Counted from the stretch's first letter, positions 21,626 to 31,292 are shown. The stretch: DNA of 33,709 nt from an uncultured Candidatus Saccharibacteria bacterium (GCA_949480205.1 CASXXK010000010.1:1-33709), one strand, 5' to 3'. The notes: generated by a model from the letters alone, not told the origin. A program made the numbers and translations.

Positions 21626-24600
21626 TTACATCTCCGCCACGTCTTCGGCGCTAGGCCCACTGGCCATATCGGCAGTCTCAGCTAGCTCTTCGTCCTCTTG
21701 TTTCAGAGTAACTTCGAGTGGCTTGACGCCTGTACCGACTGGGATCTTGCGGCCAATAATCACGTTCTCTTTCAAGCCGTTCAAGTGGTCAACGCGACCA
21801 TTAATGGCGGCGTTAATCAAGACGCGAGTCGTATCCTGGAAGGATGCTGCCGACAAGAACGAGTCAGACCAGATGGATACCTTGGTAATACCCAGGAGCA
21901 AGTTCTCATAGGTTGCTGGTTCTTTGCCAGCCGCTTCAAGACGCTTGTTCTCGGCAATAATCGCTGCCTTCGAGACAATATCACCTGAGACAAAGGTAGA
22001 ATCACCAGCTTCATCAATCATCACGCGACTAAACATCTGACGTACGATGATTTCAAGGTGTTTGGCAGAAATCTCGTGACCTTGCGCAGCGTAAACCGAG
22101 ATCACGTCGTTCATGATGTAGCGGGCAGTTTCTTCGGCACCCTTGTACTTCAAGAGGTCTTGGAGGTTCAAAGAACCAGTGGTTAAGCGGTCACCAGCTT
22201 GGACACGGTCGCCAGACTTCACTAGAACTTCAGCATCGCCTGGGATCTCAATACGTACAGCACCACCGGCATTAGCTACCACGACAATCGCATCTTTGGT
22301 CAATTGGGCATTACCATCAACTGGTGAGATTAGAGGCTCTTTACCTTTGCCCTTATCGGCCAAGACATCACCGGCTTGCACGCTAGCACCATCTTTGACG
22401 GTTGCTTTGCGGCCGTCCAGGTCAAAGCGCATGGTTTCACCGGTCTCTGGGGTAATTTGGACAATATATTTATTGTTGTCTTCCCAAACTTCCACTACAC
22501 CAGCAGCTGGAGTAATGTAAGCTTGACCCTTTGGTGAACGGGCTTCAAGCAACTCTTCCACACGTGGAAGACCACGAGCGATGGCGCCTGAACCTGCCAC
22601 ACCGGAGCCGTGCTTCGTATCGAGGGTTAGCTGCGTACCAGGCTCACCGAGAGATTGTGCCGCGATCACGCCAACTGGTTGATGTGCTTCCACGAGTTCT
22701 CGGGTAGACATATCCACACCATAAGCTTTGCGTGGTACGCCACTGATAGCAGTAGTCGTCAAAACGGATTGAATCTTTACACTATCAATGTCGTCGTCGT
22801 TCTCAATTTGCTCAGCAATTTCCTGGCTGATTAGCTGATCGGCGTCAATGTAGCCTGGCACTGGTTCCGCCGTATAGCGGCCAGCAATCCGAGCGGCAAA
22901 GCCAATACCGGTGTATTCACTTTCTGATTTATAGACAGCAAAGCCAGGATCGGCAGCTTCTTCTTCGGTGGTGAACACGTCTTGCGCCACATCCACCAAG
23001 CGGCGGGTGAGGTAACCAGAGTCGGCGGTACGGAGAGCCGTAGACACCTGACCTTGACGTGCACCCCGGGTGGCGATAAAGGATTCTAGGGTGTTCAAGC
23101 CCTTCTTGTAGCTTGACTTAACTGGAAGCTCAATTTCGTTGTTGTTGATATCCACCATGATACCAATTTCGGCCGAAGCGAGTTTGATGTTGGAAATGCT
23201 ACCACGAGCACCGGAGTTCACCATCACTGCGATATCGGTATCCATCTCAGCGAGTTTACTCTTCAAGAAGTCAGAAATCTTCTTGTCGATGTCGCGCCAG
23301 TTAGCAACGGTCAAGTTGTAGCGTTCGTCTTCCGTTACCAAACCCTGATCGAATTGCTCTTGAATCAAGGCTGTCTTGGCGTCACCTTCAGCGATGAAAT
23401 CATCAATTTCCGGATAGGTCGGGTAGTCATCCTTAGCTGTAGACACTGAAGCAATCGTCTCATACTCGAAAGCGAGGTTCTTCACTGCGTCAGCAGTTTT
23501 CACCATAGTGTCAGCACCAAAGTCATCGAAGATATTGGCCATCACACGCTTGAGCTGTTTGCTGGTCTGCACGGAGTTATCATAAGGATACTCTTTTGGC
23601 AGAACTTCGTTAAAGATCACGCGGCCAAGTGTAGTATTGCGGATTTCGCCCTTTGCAAACACACGAATTGGCGTCTGCAAAGCAATCAATCCCTGGTCAT
23701 AAGCCATTTCGGCTTCGTAAACGGAACTAAACGGCTTCACTTCCTTGGATTCGGTACCCGGCTTGTCGTAAGTCAGGTAGTAAATACCCAAGACCACGTC
23801 CTGATAAATTGCAAGTACCGGAGCGCCGTCAGCTGGCTTAAGCAAGTTCTTGCCGGCCGACATTAGTTCGGCAGCTTCTGCCTGAGCAGCATCAGAGAGT
23901 GGCAAGTGTACTGCCATTTGGTCACCATCGTAGTCGGCGTTAAAGCCTGAGGCTACGAGTGGATGCAATTGAATAGCTTTACCGTCAATCAACTTCGGCT
24001 GGAAAGCCTGCACCGAGAGACGGTGAAGTGATGGTGCACGGTTGAGCAAGACATATTTGCCTTTGATACACTCGTCCAAACCGTCCCAGACCACAGCCTC
24101 ACCAGCGTCAATCATGCGTGTAGCTGAGCGGATATTAGCGGCATGCTCATTCGCAATCAACCAAGAAATCACAAATGGTTTAAAGAGTTCAAGCGCCATC
24201 TGCTTTGGCAGACCACATTCGTTAAGCTTGAGTTCTGGACCAACCACGATTACAGAGCGGCCAGAGTAGTCTACGCGCTTACCCAACAAGTTTTGGCGGA
24301 AGCGTCCCTGTTTACCTTTGAGCAGGTCAGAGATACTTTTGAGCTTGCGTCGACCGTTTTGTGCGCTAGCACTGCGGCTACCGTGTACGGCTGAGTTATC
24401 AATTAAAGCATCTACCGCCTCCTGCAACATGCGCATTTCGTTGTGACAAATCACAGCTGGAGCATTCAACTCGAGCAGCTTGCGCAAACGGTTGTTACGG
24501 TTGATTACGCGACGATAAAGGTCGTTCAAGTCAGAGGTGGCAAAGCGGCCGCCAGGCAAAGCTAGCATTGGGCGTAGATCTGGTGGAATCACTGGTACCA

Positions 24601-25489
24601 CGGTCATAACGAGGTCGACTGGCTTGATGCCAGCAGCTTCCATACCCTCAAGCACCTTCAAGCGCTTCATTACACGCTTTTGCTTTTGGCCTTTTGACGT
24701 CTCTGCTTCTTCACGAAGTTCAGAAATCATGGTCTTGAGGTCAATCTCATCCAATAATTTCTTGATGGCAGTAGCGCCCATCTCAACTTCAATGAGATCT
24801 TCGTAATCTTCCGGCAAGTTGCGATATTCCTGCTCGCTGATGACGGCACCCTTTTGCATCTTTTCTAATGCGCTTTTCTTGGCAAGATAATCAGTCTCTA
24901 ATGCTTCAGATTCTTTAGCTTGTTCGTCAGCTAAAGCTGTGATGTTGGCATTAGCGTCCTTCGCCATTTCCTCGTAGCGCAAGCGGATGGCTTCGCGAGC
25001 AGCCGTAGTCTCAGCTTCAAGATCGGCCAAAGTTTGCGCAATCTTTTCGTCTTGAGCACCAACAATCAAGTAAGAGGCAAAGTAAACCACTTTCTCAATA
25101 TTTTTGACGGTCAAGTTAAGCAAGACGCTGAGCGCACTTGGCGTACCGCGCATAAACCAGATGTGTGCTGCTGGCGCAGCTAGAGTAATGTGACCCATGC
25201 GTTCGCGACGAGCAATGCTTTTGGTAACCAAATTCCCTTCTTTGTCCACTGCGGCTTCACGAGAACGAACACCCTTGAGTTTAGAATCATGTGGGTTAAT
25301 ATCTTTGACTGGGCCAAAGATACGTTCACAGAACAAACCATCACGTTCTGGTTTTTGAGTACGATAATTAATCGTCTCTGGCTTCAAGACTTCACCATAG
25401 CTCCAGTTCAGAATGTCTTCTTTACTGGCAACACTCAAACGAATTGAGTCAAAGTCATTGGCGCTGATAAAATTGTCCATCCAAGCCAT
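21626..25489 (-). CDS. rpoC: DNA-directed RNA polymerase subunit beta'
   Basis: 1287 residues, complete from clamp to C-terminus. ATG 25487-25489 follows GGAGAGGAG and lies one base after the rpoB stop. Catalytic Mg site reads NADYDGD rather than NADFDGD (Tyr codon at 23930-23932). The N-terminal zinc module is gone: after GLFCERIFGP (51-60), residues 64-87 contain no cysteine where CxC...CxxC is expected. The second zinc site is also gone: EEEAADPG replaces the Cys-containing EDCGT, and SVLTTTAISGVPRKAYG replaces the three-Cys segment. The trigger loop reads L-D-T-K-H (22610-22624), where M-R-T-F-H is usual. The rest (KGKQGRFRQNLLGKRVDYSGR, bridge and switch regions) is well conserved. Confidence 0.98.
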   Translation of the reverse strand: MAWMDNFISANDFDSIRLSVASKEDILNWSYGEVLKPETINYRTQKPERDGLFCERIFGPVKDINPHDSKLKGVRSREAAVDKEGNLVTKSIARRERMGHITLAAPAAHIWFMRGTPSALSVLLNLTVKNIEKVVYFASYLIVGAQDEKIAQTLADLEAETTAAREAIRLRYEEMAKDANANITALADEQAKESEALETDYLAKKSALEKMQKGAVISEQEYRNLPEDYEDLIEVEMGATAIKKLLDEIDLKTMISELREEAETSKGQKQKRVMKRLKVLEGMEAAGIKPVDLVMTVVPVIPPDLRPMLALPGGRFATSDLNDLYRRVINRNNRLRKLLELNAPAVICHNEMRMLQEAVDALIDNSAVHGSRSASAQNGRRKLKSISDLLKGKQGRFRQNLLGKRVDYSGRSVIVVGPELKLNECGLPKQMALELFKPFVISWLIANEHAANIRSATRMIDAGEAVVWDGLDECIKGKYVLLNRAPSLHRLSVQAFQPKLIDGKAIQLHPLVASGFNADYDGDQMAVHLPLSDAAQAEAAELMSAGKNLLKPADGAPVLAIYQDVVLGIYYLTYDKPGTESKEVKPFSSVYEAEMAYDQGLIALQTPIRVFAKGEIRNTTLGRVIFNEVLPKEYPYDNSVQTSKQLKRVMANIFDDFGADTMVKTADAVKNLAFEYETIASVSTAKDDYPTYPEIDDFIAEGDAKTALIQEQFDQGLVTEDERYNLTVANWRDIDKKISDFLKSKLAEMDTDIAVMVNSGARGSISNIKLASAEIGIMVDINNNEIELPVKSSYKKGLNTLESFIATRGARQGQVSTALRTADSGYLTRRLVDVAQDVFTTEEEAADPGFAVYKSESEYTGIGFAARIAGRYTAEPVPGYIDADQLISQEIAEQIENDDDIDSVKIQSVLTTTAISGVPRKAYGVDMSTRELVEAHQPVGVIAAQSLGEPGTQLTLDTKHGSGVAGSGAIARGLPRVEELLEARSPKGQAYITPAAGVVEVWEDNNKYIVQITPETGETMRFDLDGRKATVKDGASVQAGDVLADKGKGKEPLISPVDGNAQLTKDAIVVVANAGGAVRIEIPGDAEVLVKSGDRVQAGDRLTTGSLNLQDLLKYKGAEETARYIMNDVISVYAAQGHEISAKHLEIIVRQMFSRVMIDEAGDSTFVSGDIVSKAAIIAENKRLEAAGKEPATYENLLLGITKVSIWSDSFLSAASFQDTTRVLINAAINGRVDHLNGLKENVIIGRKIPVGTGVKPLEVTLKQEDEELAETADMASGPSAEDVAEM

Positions 25490-25490
25490 T

Positions 25491-28400
25491 TTACAACTCC
25501 TCTCCGAGGTCAAGGTCGGCATCATCTTCTGCAGAGCTGATATCCTCATCTTCGGCCTCTGTTATTTCTATCCCCTCATCGTCCAGCATTTCTTTGGCTT
25601 CTTCGTCATCCAAATCTACCAAAGTGTCTTCAAAGTTTTGATTTCCGTGCTGGGCGTAAATCAAACGATCATCATGTTGTTTTTCAATTTCGCGGGAAGT
25701 CTTTTCGATGACTTCGCCAGCGTCAGTGGATTCACCGTGATCAAGCAAGTCGACTTTCAAACCAAGCCCCTGGAATTCTTTCACCAAGACGTTGAAACCT
25801 TCTGGGAGTTTTGGCCCTTCAATTGGTTCACGCTTAATAATGGATTCGTAGGCTTTAGCACGTCCGTAAACGTCGTCAGACTTGATTGTGAGCATTTCCT
25901 GCAAGGTAGTAGCTGCACCGTAAGCTTCGAGGGCCCACACCTCCATTTCTCCGAAACGCTGACCACCGTTTTGTGCTTTACCACCAAGTGGCTGCTGAGT
26001 CACGGTAGTGTAAGGACCAGTGGAGCGAGCGTGAATCTTGTCTTCCACCATATGGTGAAGCTTAAGCATGTGCATCACACCGACAGAAGTACGTTCGTTG
26101 AATGGTTCACCGGTCAAACCGTCATAGAGTTGAACGCGGCCATCACGGGAGAATCCAGCTTTTTCGAGCTGCTCAGAGATTGTCTCATCGCTTACGCCGT
26201 TAAACGGTGGTGTAGCGACCTTGTAACCCAAAGCCCGTGCGGCCATACCAAGGTGAATTTCAAAGAGCTGACCAAGGTTCATACGGCTTGGCACGCCCAT
26301 TGGGGAGAGCAAGACGTCAATTGGTGTACCGTCTTCCATAAATGGCATATCCTCAACTGGGAGGATGCGACTCACCACACCTTTGTTACCATGGCGACCA
26401 GCAATTTTGTCACCTACGCTAATCTTGCGCATCTCGGCGACGTAGATCTTGATTTGCATCAAGACGCCAGCCTTGAGTTCATGACCTTGTTCACGAGCGT
26501 AGACTCGGACGCCGACCACTTTACCCATAGACGAACCATTCATGCGTACAGATGTATCACGGACGTCTTTGGCCTTTTCGCCGAAGATTGCACGGAGCAA
26601 GCGCTCCTCAGAGCTGAGTTCCTGTTCACCCTTTGGTGTAATCTTACCTACCAAGATATCACCAGGCATCACCTCAGAACCGACTACAACAATACCATCC
26701 TCACCTAGGTGGCGCAAGCTTTTCTCAGGTACGTTTGGAATATCGCGGGTAACCTGCTCTGGGCCGAGCTTAGTCTCGCGTACTTCCACGTCAAAGTCTT
26801 TAATGTTGATTGAGGTGAGTTTATCGTCCTCTACCAAGCGTGAAGAAATCACGATGGCGTCGTCCATGTTGTAACCACGCCATGGCATGAAGGCTACGAG
26901 CAAGTCTTTACCTAGAGCCAATTCACCATCAGTGACAGAAGCGCCTTCAATTAGGATGTCGCCCTTCTTCACTTTTTGGCCACGGACCACCTTAACGCGT
27001 TGGTTGTAACAGCGGTCGTCATTGGTTTTCTCAAAGTGTTCGACTTTGTATTCTTTCTCACCGTCTTTGTATTTAACAACTACACTTACGCCGTCAGCTT
27101 TGGTGACTTCACCAGCAGCTTCGGCTACTACCACCTGAGAGGTGTTCATTGCCACTACGTGCTCGATACCCGTACCTACAATCGGTGCGTCATTCTTGAG
27201 CAATGGCACTGCCTGTTTCTGCATGGCGCAGGCCATCAAAGAGCGGTCAACACGGTTCTTCTCCACAAATGGAATTAGGCTAGCTGAAGTACCAAGAATT
27301 TCTTTGTGCGCCGCATCAATGTGCGTCACAAGGTTGGAGGCTACCTGAGTCGGGCGCCCTTTCACACGGGCAGACACCCAATCTTCAGCAAATTCACCCT
27401 TGTCGTTCAACTTCACAGAAGCGTCGGCAATAATCATGTCGTTTTCGGTATCAGCGTCAACGTAAACCACTTCATCGGTGACTTTACCGTTCTTTACCAC
27501 ACGATATGGTGCTTCAATGAAACCATATTCGTTAATGCGAGCATAAGTTGCCAAGTTCAACACCAAGCCCACGTTACCACCTTCTGGGGTCTCTACCGTA
27601 CAAATACGACCATAGTGAGTGGGGTGAGCATCACGCACGTCAAAGCCGGCGCGTTCACGAGTCAAACCACCAGGACCCATTGATGACAGACGGCGCTTAT
27701 GTGCCAATTCGGAGTATCCGTTGACTTCGTCCATCAACTGAGACAGCTGAGAGCTAGAGAAGAATTCCTTAACAGCAGCCACTACTGGGCGCGAGTTCAA
27801 AAGTTGTGATGGTGTTACTTCTTCTGGCGATACCATCGACATGCGGTCAAGAATGTTACGCTGCAAGCGAAGCATACCCAAGCGGAACTGGCGTTGTACT
27901 AATTCGCCCACCAGCTTCACGCGACGGTTACTGAGTGAGTCAATATCATCCGGTGCTTCTTGCGTATTATTAAGGCGAATAATCTCACTGATAATCGCAA
28001 TCAAATCTTTCATTTGCAAAGTGCGGTGTGCGGCATCGTTTGGCGTATCGTAGCCTAAACGGCGATTCAACTTAAACCGGCCCACACGGGAGCAGTCGTA
28101 GCGGCGATAATCAAAGAAAGCTCGCTCAATCATAGATTTAGCGTTCTCTACGGTAGCCAAGTCACCTGGACGCAAGCGGCGATAAACTTCCAGCAAAGCT
28201 GCAGATTGACCGCTGGCAGTGTCTTTCTCGAGGGTAGCATTGATGTAGCTGATTGGGCCATTATCTACCTCGGCAAACTTGTCGCGAATTTCTTCGTCCT
28301 TAGCAATGCCCAATGCCTTCAAGAAAGTGGTTACCGGAATCTTACGACGACGGTCAATCTTGACGTTGATACAGCCGCTAGCGGTAGTCTCAAACTCTAG

Positions 28401-28901
28401 CCAAGCACCACGACCCGGGATTACCTTGGCGCCATAATAGCGTTTGCCGTTCATTTCGTCGGCAGTAAAGAATACACCGGCCGAGCGAATCAATTGTGAA
28501 ACCACAACCCGTTCTGTGCCGTTAATGATGAAGGTGGCACGGTCGGTCATCCAAGGATAATCACCGAAGTAGATATCCTGCTCTTTAACTTCGCCGGTTA
28601 CTTTGTTGGTCAGCTCAACTTGTACGTGCAATGGCGCAGCGTAAGTTGAAAGGTTATATTTGGCAGTTTTTTCGTCTTCTGCCGGAGCCTTAAAGTAATA
28701 ATCCTTAAAGCGTAGGGACAATTTCTGTCCGGTATAGTCATCGATTGGGTTCAATTCATTGAACACCTCACGTAGACCTGATTTTACGAAATCCTCCCAG
28801 CTATCCTTCTGATGAGCGATCAGATCTGGAATGGGGAGAGCTTGGTCGCCTTCGGTGAAAAACACCCGGCTACCATCAGCAGCATTAGTTGCTTTACTCA
28901 C
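25491..28901 (-). CDS. rpoB: DNA-directed RNA polymerase subunit beta
   Basis: 1136 residues, compact, without the large lineage-specific inserts. The rifampicin region reads SSSQLSQLMDEVNGYSE followed by LAHKRRLSSMGPGG: Asp516, His526 and Ser531 (E. coli numbering) are kept, but Phe514 is Leu, Pro520 is Gly and Leu521 is Tyr, which may lower drug affinity. The C-terminus is long and acidic (Glu/Asp-rich). Start is GTG 28899-28901 after AGAGGAAAC. It has its own promoter and a leader of about 110 bases; rplJ/rplL are not upstream. Co-transcribed with rpoC. A 431-codon open frame antisense to it is a shadow. Confidence 0.98.
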   Translation of the reverse strand: MSKATNAADGSRVFFTEGDQALPIPDLIAHQKDSWEDFVKSGLREVFNELNPIDDYTGQKLSLRFKDYYFKAPAEDEKTAKYNLSTYAAPLHVQVELTNKVTGEVKEQDIYFGDYPWMTDRATFIINGTERVVVSQLIRSAGVFFTADEMNGKRYYGAKVIPGRGAWLEFETTASGCINVKIDRRRKIPVTTFLKALGIAKDEEIRDKFAEVDNGPISYINATLEKDTASGQSAALLEVYRRLRPGDLATVENAKSMIERAFFDYRRYDCSRVGRFKLNRRLGYDTPNDAAHRTLQMKDLIAIISEIIRLNNTQEAPDDIDSLSNRRVKLVGELVQRQFRLGMLRLQRNILDRMSMVSPEEVTPSQLLNSRPVVAAVKEFFSSSQLSQLMDEVNGYSELAHKRRLSSMGPGGLTRERAGFDVRDAHPTHYGRICTVETPEGGNVGLVLNLATYARINEYGFIEAPYRVVKNGKVTDEVVYVDADTENDMIIADASVKLNDKGEFAEDWVSARVKGRPTQVASNLVTHIDAAHKEILGTSASLIPFVEKNRVDRSLMACAMQKQAVPLLKNDAPIVGTGIEHVVAMNTSQVVVAEAAGEVTKADGVSVVVKYKDGEKEYKVEHFEKTNDDRCYNQRVKVVRGQKVKKGDILIEGASVTDGELALGKDLLVAFMPWRGYNMDDAIVISSRLVEDDKLTSINIKDFDVEVRETKLGPEQVTRDIPNVPEKSLRHLGEDGIVVVGSEVMPGDILVGKITPKGEQELSSEERLLRAIFGEKAKDVRDTSVRMNGSSMGKVVGVRVYAREQGHELKAGVLMQIKIYVAEMRKISVGDKIAGRHGNKGVVSRILPVEDMPFMEDGTPIDVLLSPMGVPSRMNLGQLFEIHLGMAARALGYKVATPPFNGVSDETISEQLEKAGFSRDGRVQLYDGLTGEPFNERTSVGVMHMLKLHHMVEDKIHARSTGPYTTVTQQPLGGKAQNGGQRFGEMEVWALEAYGAATTLQEMLTIKSDDVYGRAKAYESIIKREPIEGPKLPEGFNVLVKEFQGLGLKVDLLDHGESTDAGEVIEKTSREIEKQHDDRLIYAQHGNQNFEDTLVDLDDEEAKEMLDDEGIEITEAEDEDISSAEDDADLDLGEEL

Positions 28902-29019
28902 AGTTTCCTCTCTTTTAGTGGTTAATAATCTTTAGCGCCGAAGATTACTGTGATATTTTGTGCACGTGGCCCGCAATTCCAGCGCATACCAAAAAATCAC
29001 TCACTACTTCTTACGGTCT

Positions 29020-29048
29020 ATTTTAGCGCAAATTCGACAAAAATGCAA
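29020..29048 (-). promoter_or_regulatory. rpoBC promoter
   Basis: TTGCAT (29043-29048) and TAAAAT (29020-29025) on the minus strand with a 17-base spacer. The predicted leader contains a TAATCTT/AAGATTA hairpin and AGAGG before GTG. Confidence 0.75.
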
Positions 29049-29059
29049 TATCTAAAACC

Positions 29060-29148
29060 AAAAAATCGCCTTCCCATGGGCGACTTTTTGAACATATAAG
29101 CTCTCAACTTATCGTTGGCTCGCAGTTAGCCATATGTTCTTTCGAACT
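29060..29148 (-). ncRNA. Candidate structured small RNA upstream of rpoB
   Basis: A complete small transcription unit of about 89 bases. GAACATAT pairs with ATATGTTC (29090-29139), enclosing GGCT/AGCC and ATAAG/CTTAT hairpins. The first GAAC can instead pair with an upstream GTTC across a GAAA tetraloop (29136-29147), so two folds compete. The 3' end is an intrinsic terminator: TCGCC/GGCGA then six T (29060-29083). A promoter lies directly upstream. rpoB has its own promoter further down, so this may be an independent RNA rather than an rpoB leader, but a riboswitch-like attenuator is possible. It matches none of SRP, 6S, tmRNA or RNase P that I know. Confidence 0.6.
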
Positions 29149-29154
29149 GTTTTT

Positions 29155-29183
29155 AGTATAACTCATGCTCAGAAAAATAACAA
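29155..29183 (-). promoter_or_regulatory. Promoter of the candidate small RNA
   Basis: TTGTTA (29178-29183) and TATACT (29155-29160) on the minus strand, spacer 17 bases. Start expected near 29148. Confidence 0.65.
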
Positions 29184-29342
29184 GAGCTTTTTACGAGATT
29201 TTTTCATTTTAAGTGCATAAGATTGTAGGCAAGATGGTGCTCTGATTTTTAGAATATCGGCAATTTCGTGATATTTCGATATATAGTAAAGGCTCTTCAT
29301 CTAGTAGCTTTTTGCGCCTTTTTCTCAAACCAACACAAAATG
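29184..29342. other. AT-rich gene-free stretch
   Basis: No open frame with a start signal, no RNA signature and no repeat of note on either strand. Only short runs of T and A. Confidence 0.6.
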
Positions 29343-29376
29343 CGGTAGCTGGTAGTCTTAAGGTTACCAGCTACCG
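29343..29376. terminator. Strong hairpin, direction uncertain
   Basis: CGGTAGCTGGTA pairs perfectly with TACCAGCTACCG across a ten-base loop. On the plus strand AGGACTTTT follows, on the minus strand CATTTTG. Possibly a terminator insulating the lipoprotein gene or ending an unseen transcript. Confidence 0.5.
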
Positions 29377-29403
29377 AGGACTTTTCCGTCGCTTAACATG
29401 CTA

Positions 29404-29433
29404 TTGACAAAATACTATATTGTGTGCTAGAAT
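29404..29433 (+). promoter_or_regulatory. Consensus promoter of the lipoprotein gene
   Basis: TTGACA (29404-29409) and TAGAAT (29428-29433), spacer 18 bases. The spacer ends TGTGTGC, as does the promoter at 32183-32211. Confidence 0.85.
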
Positions 29434-29512
29434 AAAATAGATAACTTATTGATTGGGGGTTCTTGATAAGTAACTTGCACATTAACCCCTAGGTACCAGA
29501 AAGGAGAGGATC

Positions 29513-31111
29513 ATGAAGAAGTTCCATCTATTAGTAGCCTGTATCATGTTGACGCTGTTCACTGGATGCGCCGCCAGTAATGAAGCGGTCGCAAAACCCG
29601 ACAACAGCATACCGCCTGCATCTGAGGAGCAAAGCATCGCCAATGTTCCAAACGACGAACAGGAAATCCAGCCTGCGTATGAGTATACAGTTGCAGAGGT
29701 TTGTGCCGGTCTTCGGGAAGACAAAGGAGATTGGAAAGAGCGCTACGAAAGGCCGTACTTTTCCTGGGTCACTGTCGATGGTGAGGATTATTACTATCGG
29801 CATACTTACCCCAGCAATGAGTGGAGCGTTAGCGAAGTAGTAGATTATTATCGTGAACACTACTATTATTGGGGCGATGACCCGACGGCGCCTTACGGAG
29901 AATGTACCAAGTTTTATCTTTGGACTCCGGATTATGAGCATCGGTTCGTTGCAAATACCGAGGAACATTGGCTCTATATCGATGGCATCAAATCTGCTCC
30001 ATTAGACTCTACTTCCTACTCTATGGATCCAAAAGATCTGGTTGAGGCTTTTCAGAGCAGAGAGTGGGACGGTATAACCCGTAGGTATTCAGATGATTTC
30101 TCAACCTATGCAACCGTCGTGCCGCAGTATGGCGTCTTGGAGTATAGGTATTATATTGAATATCTTTCTACAGAAAGAGACCCTGATAGTCTGGCTTACA
30201 CTGGCTATCTCGATTCAATACCCTGGTGGGAAGATGAGACAAATGAATACGATGCTATTGCGATGTATGGCTCTGCTTACACTAATGACGGCGGGTTAAA
30301 CACTCCCAGTACTTACGGCTACGGCAGCTATGACGACAGTGGCAGTAGCGGAAGTCGTGGTTCGACCGCTTGGGCTATTGCCTATGTTGACGTTCCGTGG
30401 GACAAGCAGGATAAGCTATGGGCGGTTCGGAGCGCTGGCGATGTTTATCCGGACACCTATTTCGGCGAAAGTGCTTCGTATGCTCTCTATGCAGGGCGTA
30501 CGTCGGACGGACTTTATGCTATTACAGATAGCGGCGTAGAACTCTGGCGGGCTGGACGCCTGCGCCAGACCTGGAGCCTAAAAATGACACCCGATAGCTA
30601 TCTCTCTACAAACCAGTATTATTCGGATAGTATCGTTGTTTATGCAGACGGCAGGCTATACGAACTGTTTGATGATGGTGAAGTCGGCATCATTGTCGAC
30701 AATATCGTCAGCGTCAACCTTGGGTATGTTGATACATTCTGTGGCTTTACTTTATCAAAGGATGGTACGCTTCGGATATGCGGCTTACGTGGTAGCAGCA
30801 ATATGATCTCTGCAGAAATTGCTACAAACGTTGTAGCAGCCGATTTGTCAGATGAGCTTTTGGTGCTTTATACTGACGACTCCGGTAAAACCTATGCAAT
30901 TTATGATTTTCTTGGTTCGGATGCTGGTATGGTAGCCTTGTGTCAAAGCGACAATTATAAAGTTGCTTGCCTGGGTGAAGGCTCCATTGAGCATTTTAAG
31001 GAGCTCTGCGCGACCTACCATCTCGAGCATGATGGCAACCGCTTACAGGAACAGTTTATCGAGGAGGTGGCTGCCAAGTATCTTGCAACTATATCAGGAG
31101 ATGAAGATTAG
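29513..31111 (+). CDS. Secreted lipoprotein of unknown function
   Basis: 532 residues. A lipoprotein signal peptide (KKFHLLVACIMLTLF) ends in the lipobox FTGC with Cys19 as the lipidation site. The mature protein is rich in Tyr, Ser and Asp, with a low-complexity SYDDSGSSGSRGS linker near residue 280. The C-terminal half has repeated strand-like units such as LYELFDDGEVGIIVDNI and GFTLSKDGTLRICGL that hint at a beta-propeller of RCC1 type; this is a guess. It is expressed alone from a consensus promoter, with AGGAGAGG before ATG and its own terminator. It is plus-strand, against the prevailing direction, and probably surface-exposed. Confidence 0.85.
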   Translation: MKKFHLLVACIMLTLFTGCAASNEAVAKPDNSIPPASEEQSIANVPNDEQEIQPAYEYTVAEVCAGLREDKGDWKERYERPYFSWVTVDGEDYYYRHTYPSNEWSVSEVVDYYREHYYYWGDDPTAPYGECTKFYLWTPDYEHRFVANTEEHWLYIDGIKSAPLDSTSYSMDPKDLVEAFQSREWDGITRRYSDDFSTYATVVPQYGVLEYRYYIEYLSTERDPDSLAYTGYLDSIPWWEDETNEYDAIAMYGSAYTNDGGLNTPSTYGYGSYDDSGSSGSRGSTAWAIAYVDVPWDKQDKLWAVRSAGDVYPDTYFGESASYALYAGRTSDGLYAITDSGVELWRAGRLRQTWSLKMTPDSYLSTNQYYSDSIVVYADGRLYELFDDGEVGIIVDNIVSVNLGYVDTFCGFTLSKDGTLRICGLRGSSNMISAEIATNVVAADLSDELLVLYTDDSGKTYAIYDFLGSDAGMVALCQSDNYKVACLGEGSIEHFKELCATYHLEHDGNRLQEQFIEEVAAKYLATISGDED

Positions 31112-31155
31112 CATATATCTCCTCGGTGTGTCGCGGATAGCCATTATATCTAGGG

Positions 31156-31186
31156 AATTCCCCGCCAATCGGTCGGGGAATTTTTT
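31156..31186 (+). terminator. Intrinsic terminator of the lipoprotein gene
   Basis: AATTCCCCG pairs with CGGGGAATT and is followed by TTTT and an AT-rich tail. Confidence 0.92.
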
Positions 31187-31215
31187 ATATTTTGCACGCA
31201 TAGTAAAGTTTCACT

Positions 31216-31271
31216 GGCGCTTAGCCAGTGGGATTTGAATGTAGAAACGCCCCTCAAAGAGGAGCGTTTCA
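31216..31271 (-). terminator. Two hairpins downstream of the HNH-repeat gene
   Basis: GAAACGC...GAGG / CCTC...GCGTTTC at 31245-31271 is placed as the terminator of the minus-strand gene. A second hairpin CACTGGC/GCCAGTG lies at about 31216-31234. The T-run is weak (TTTC), so confidence is moderate. Confidence 0.55.
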
Positions 31272-31292
31272 CCTAACGTTCGACTTAGCCCA

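Noticed and set aside
25413-26708. 431-codon plus-strand open frame
   Set aside because: Lies antisense within rpoB and has no recognisable domain or start signal. It is a shadow of codon bias.
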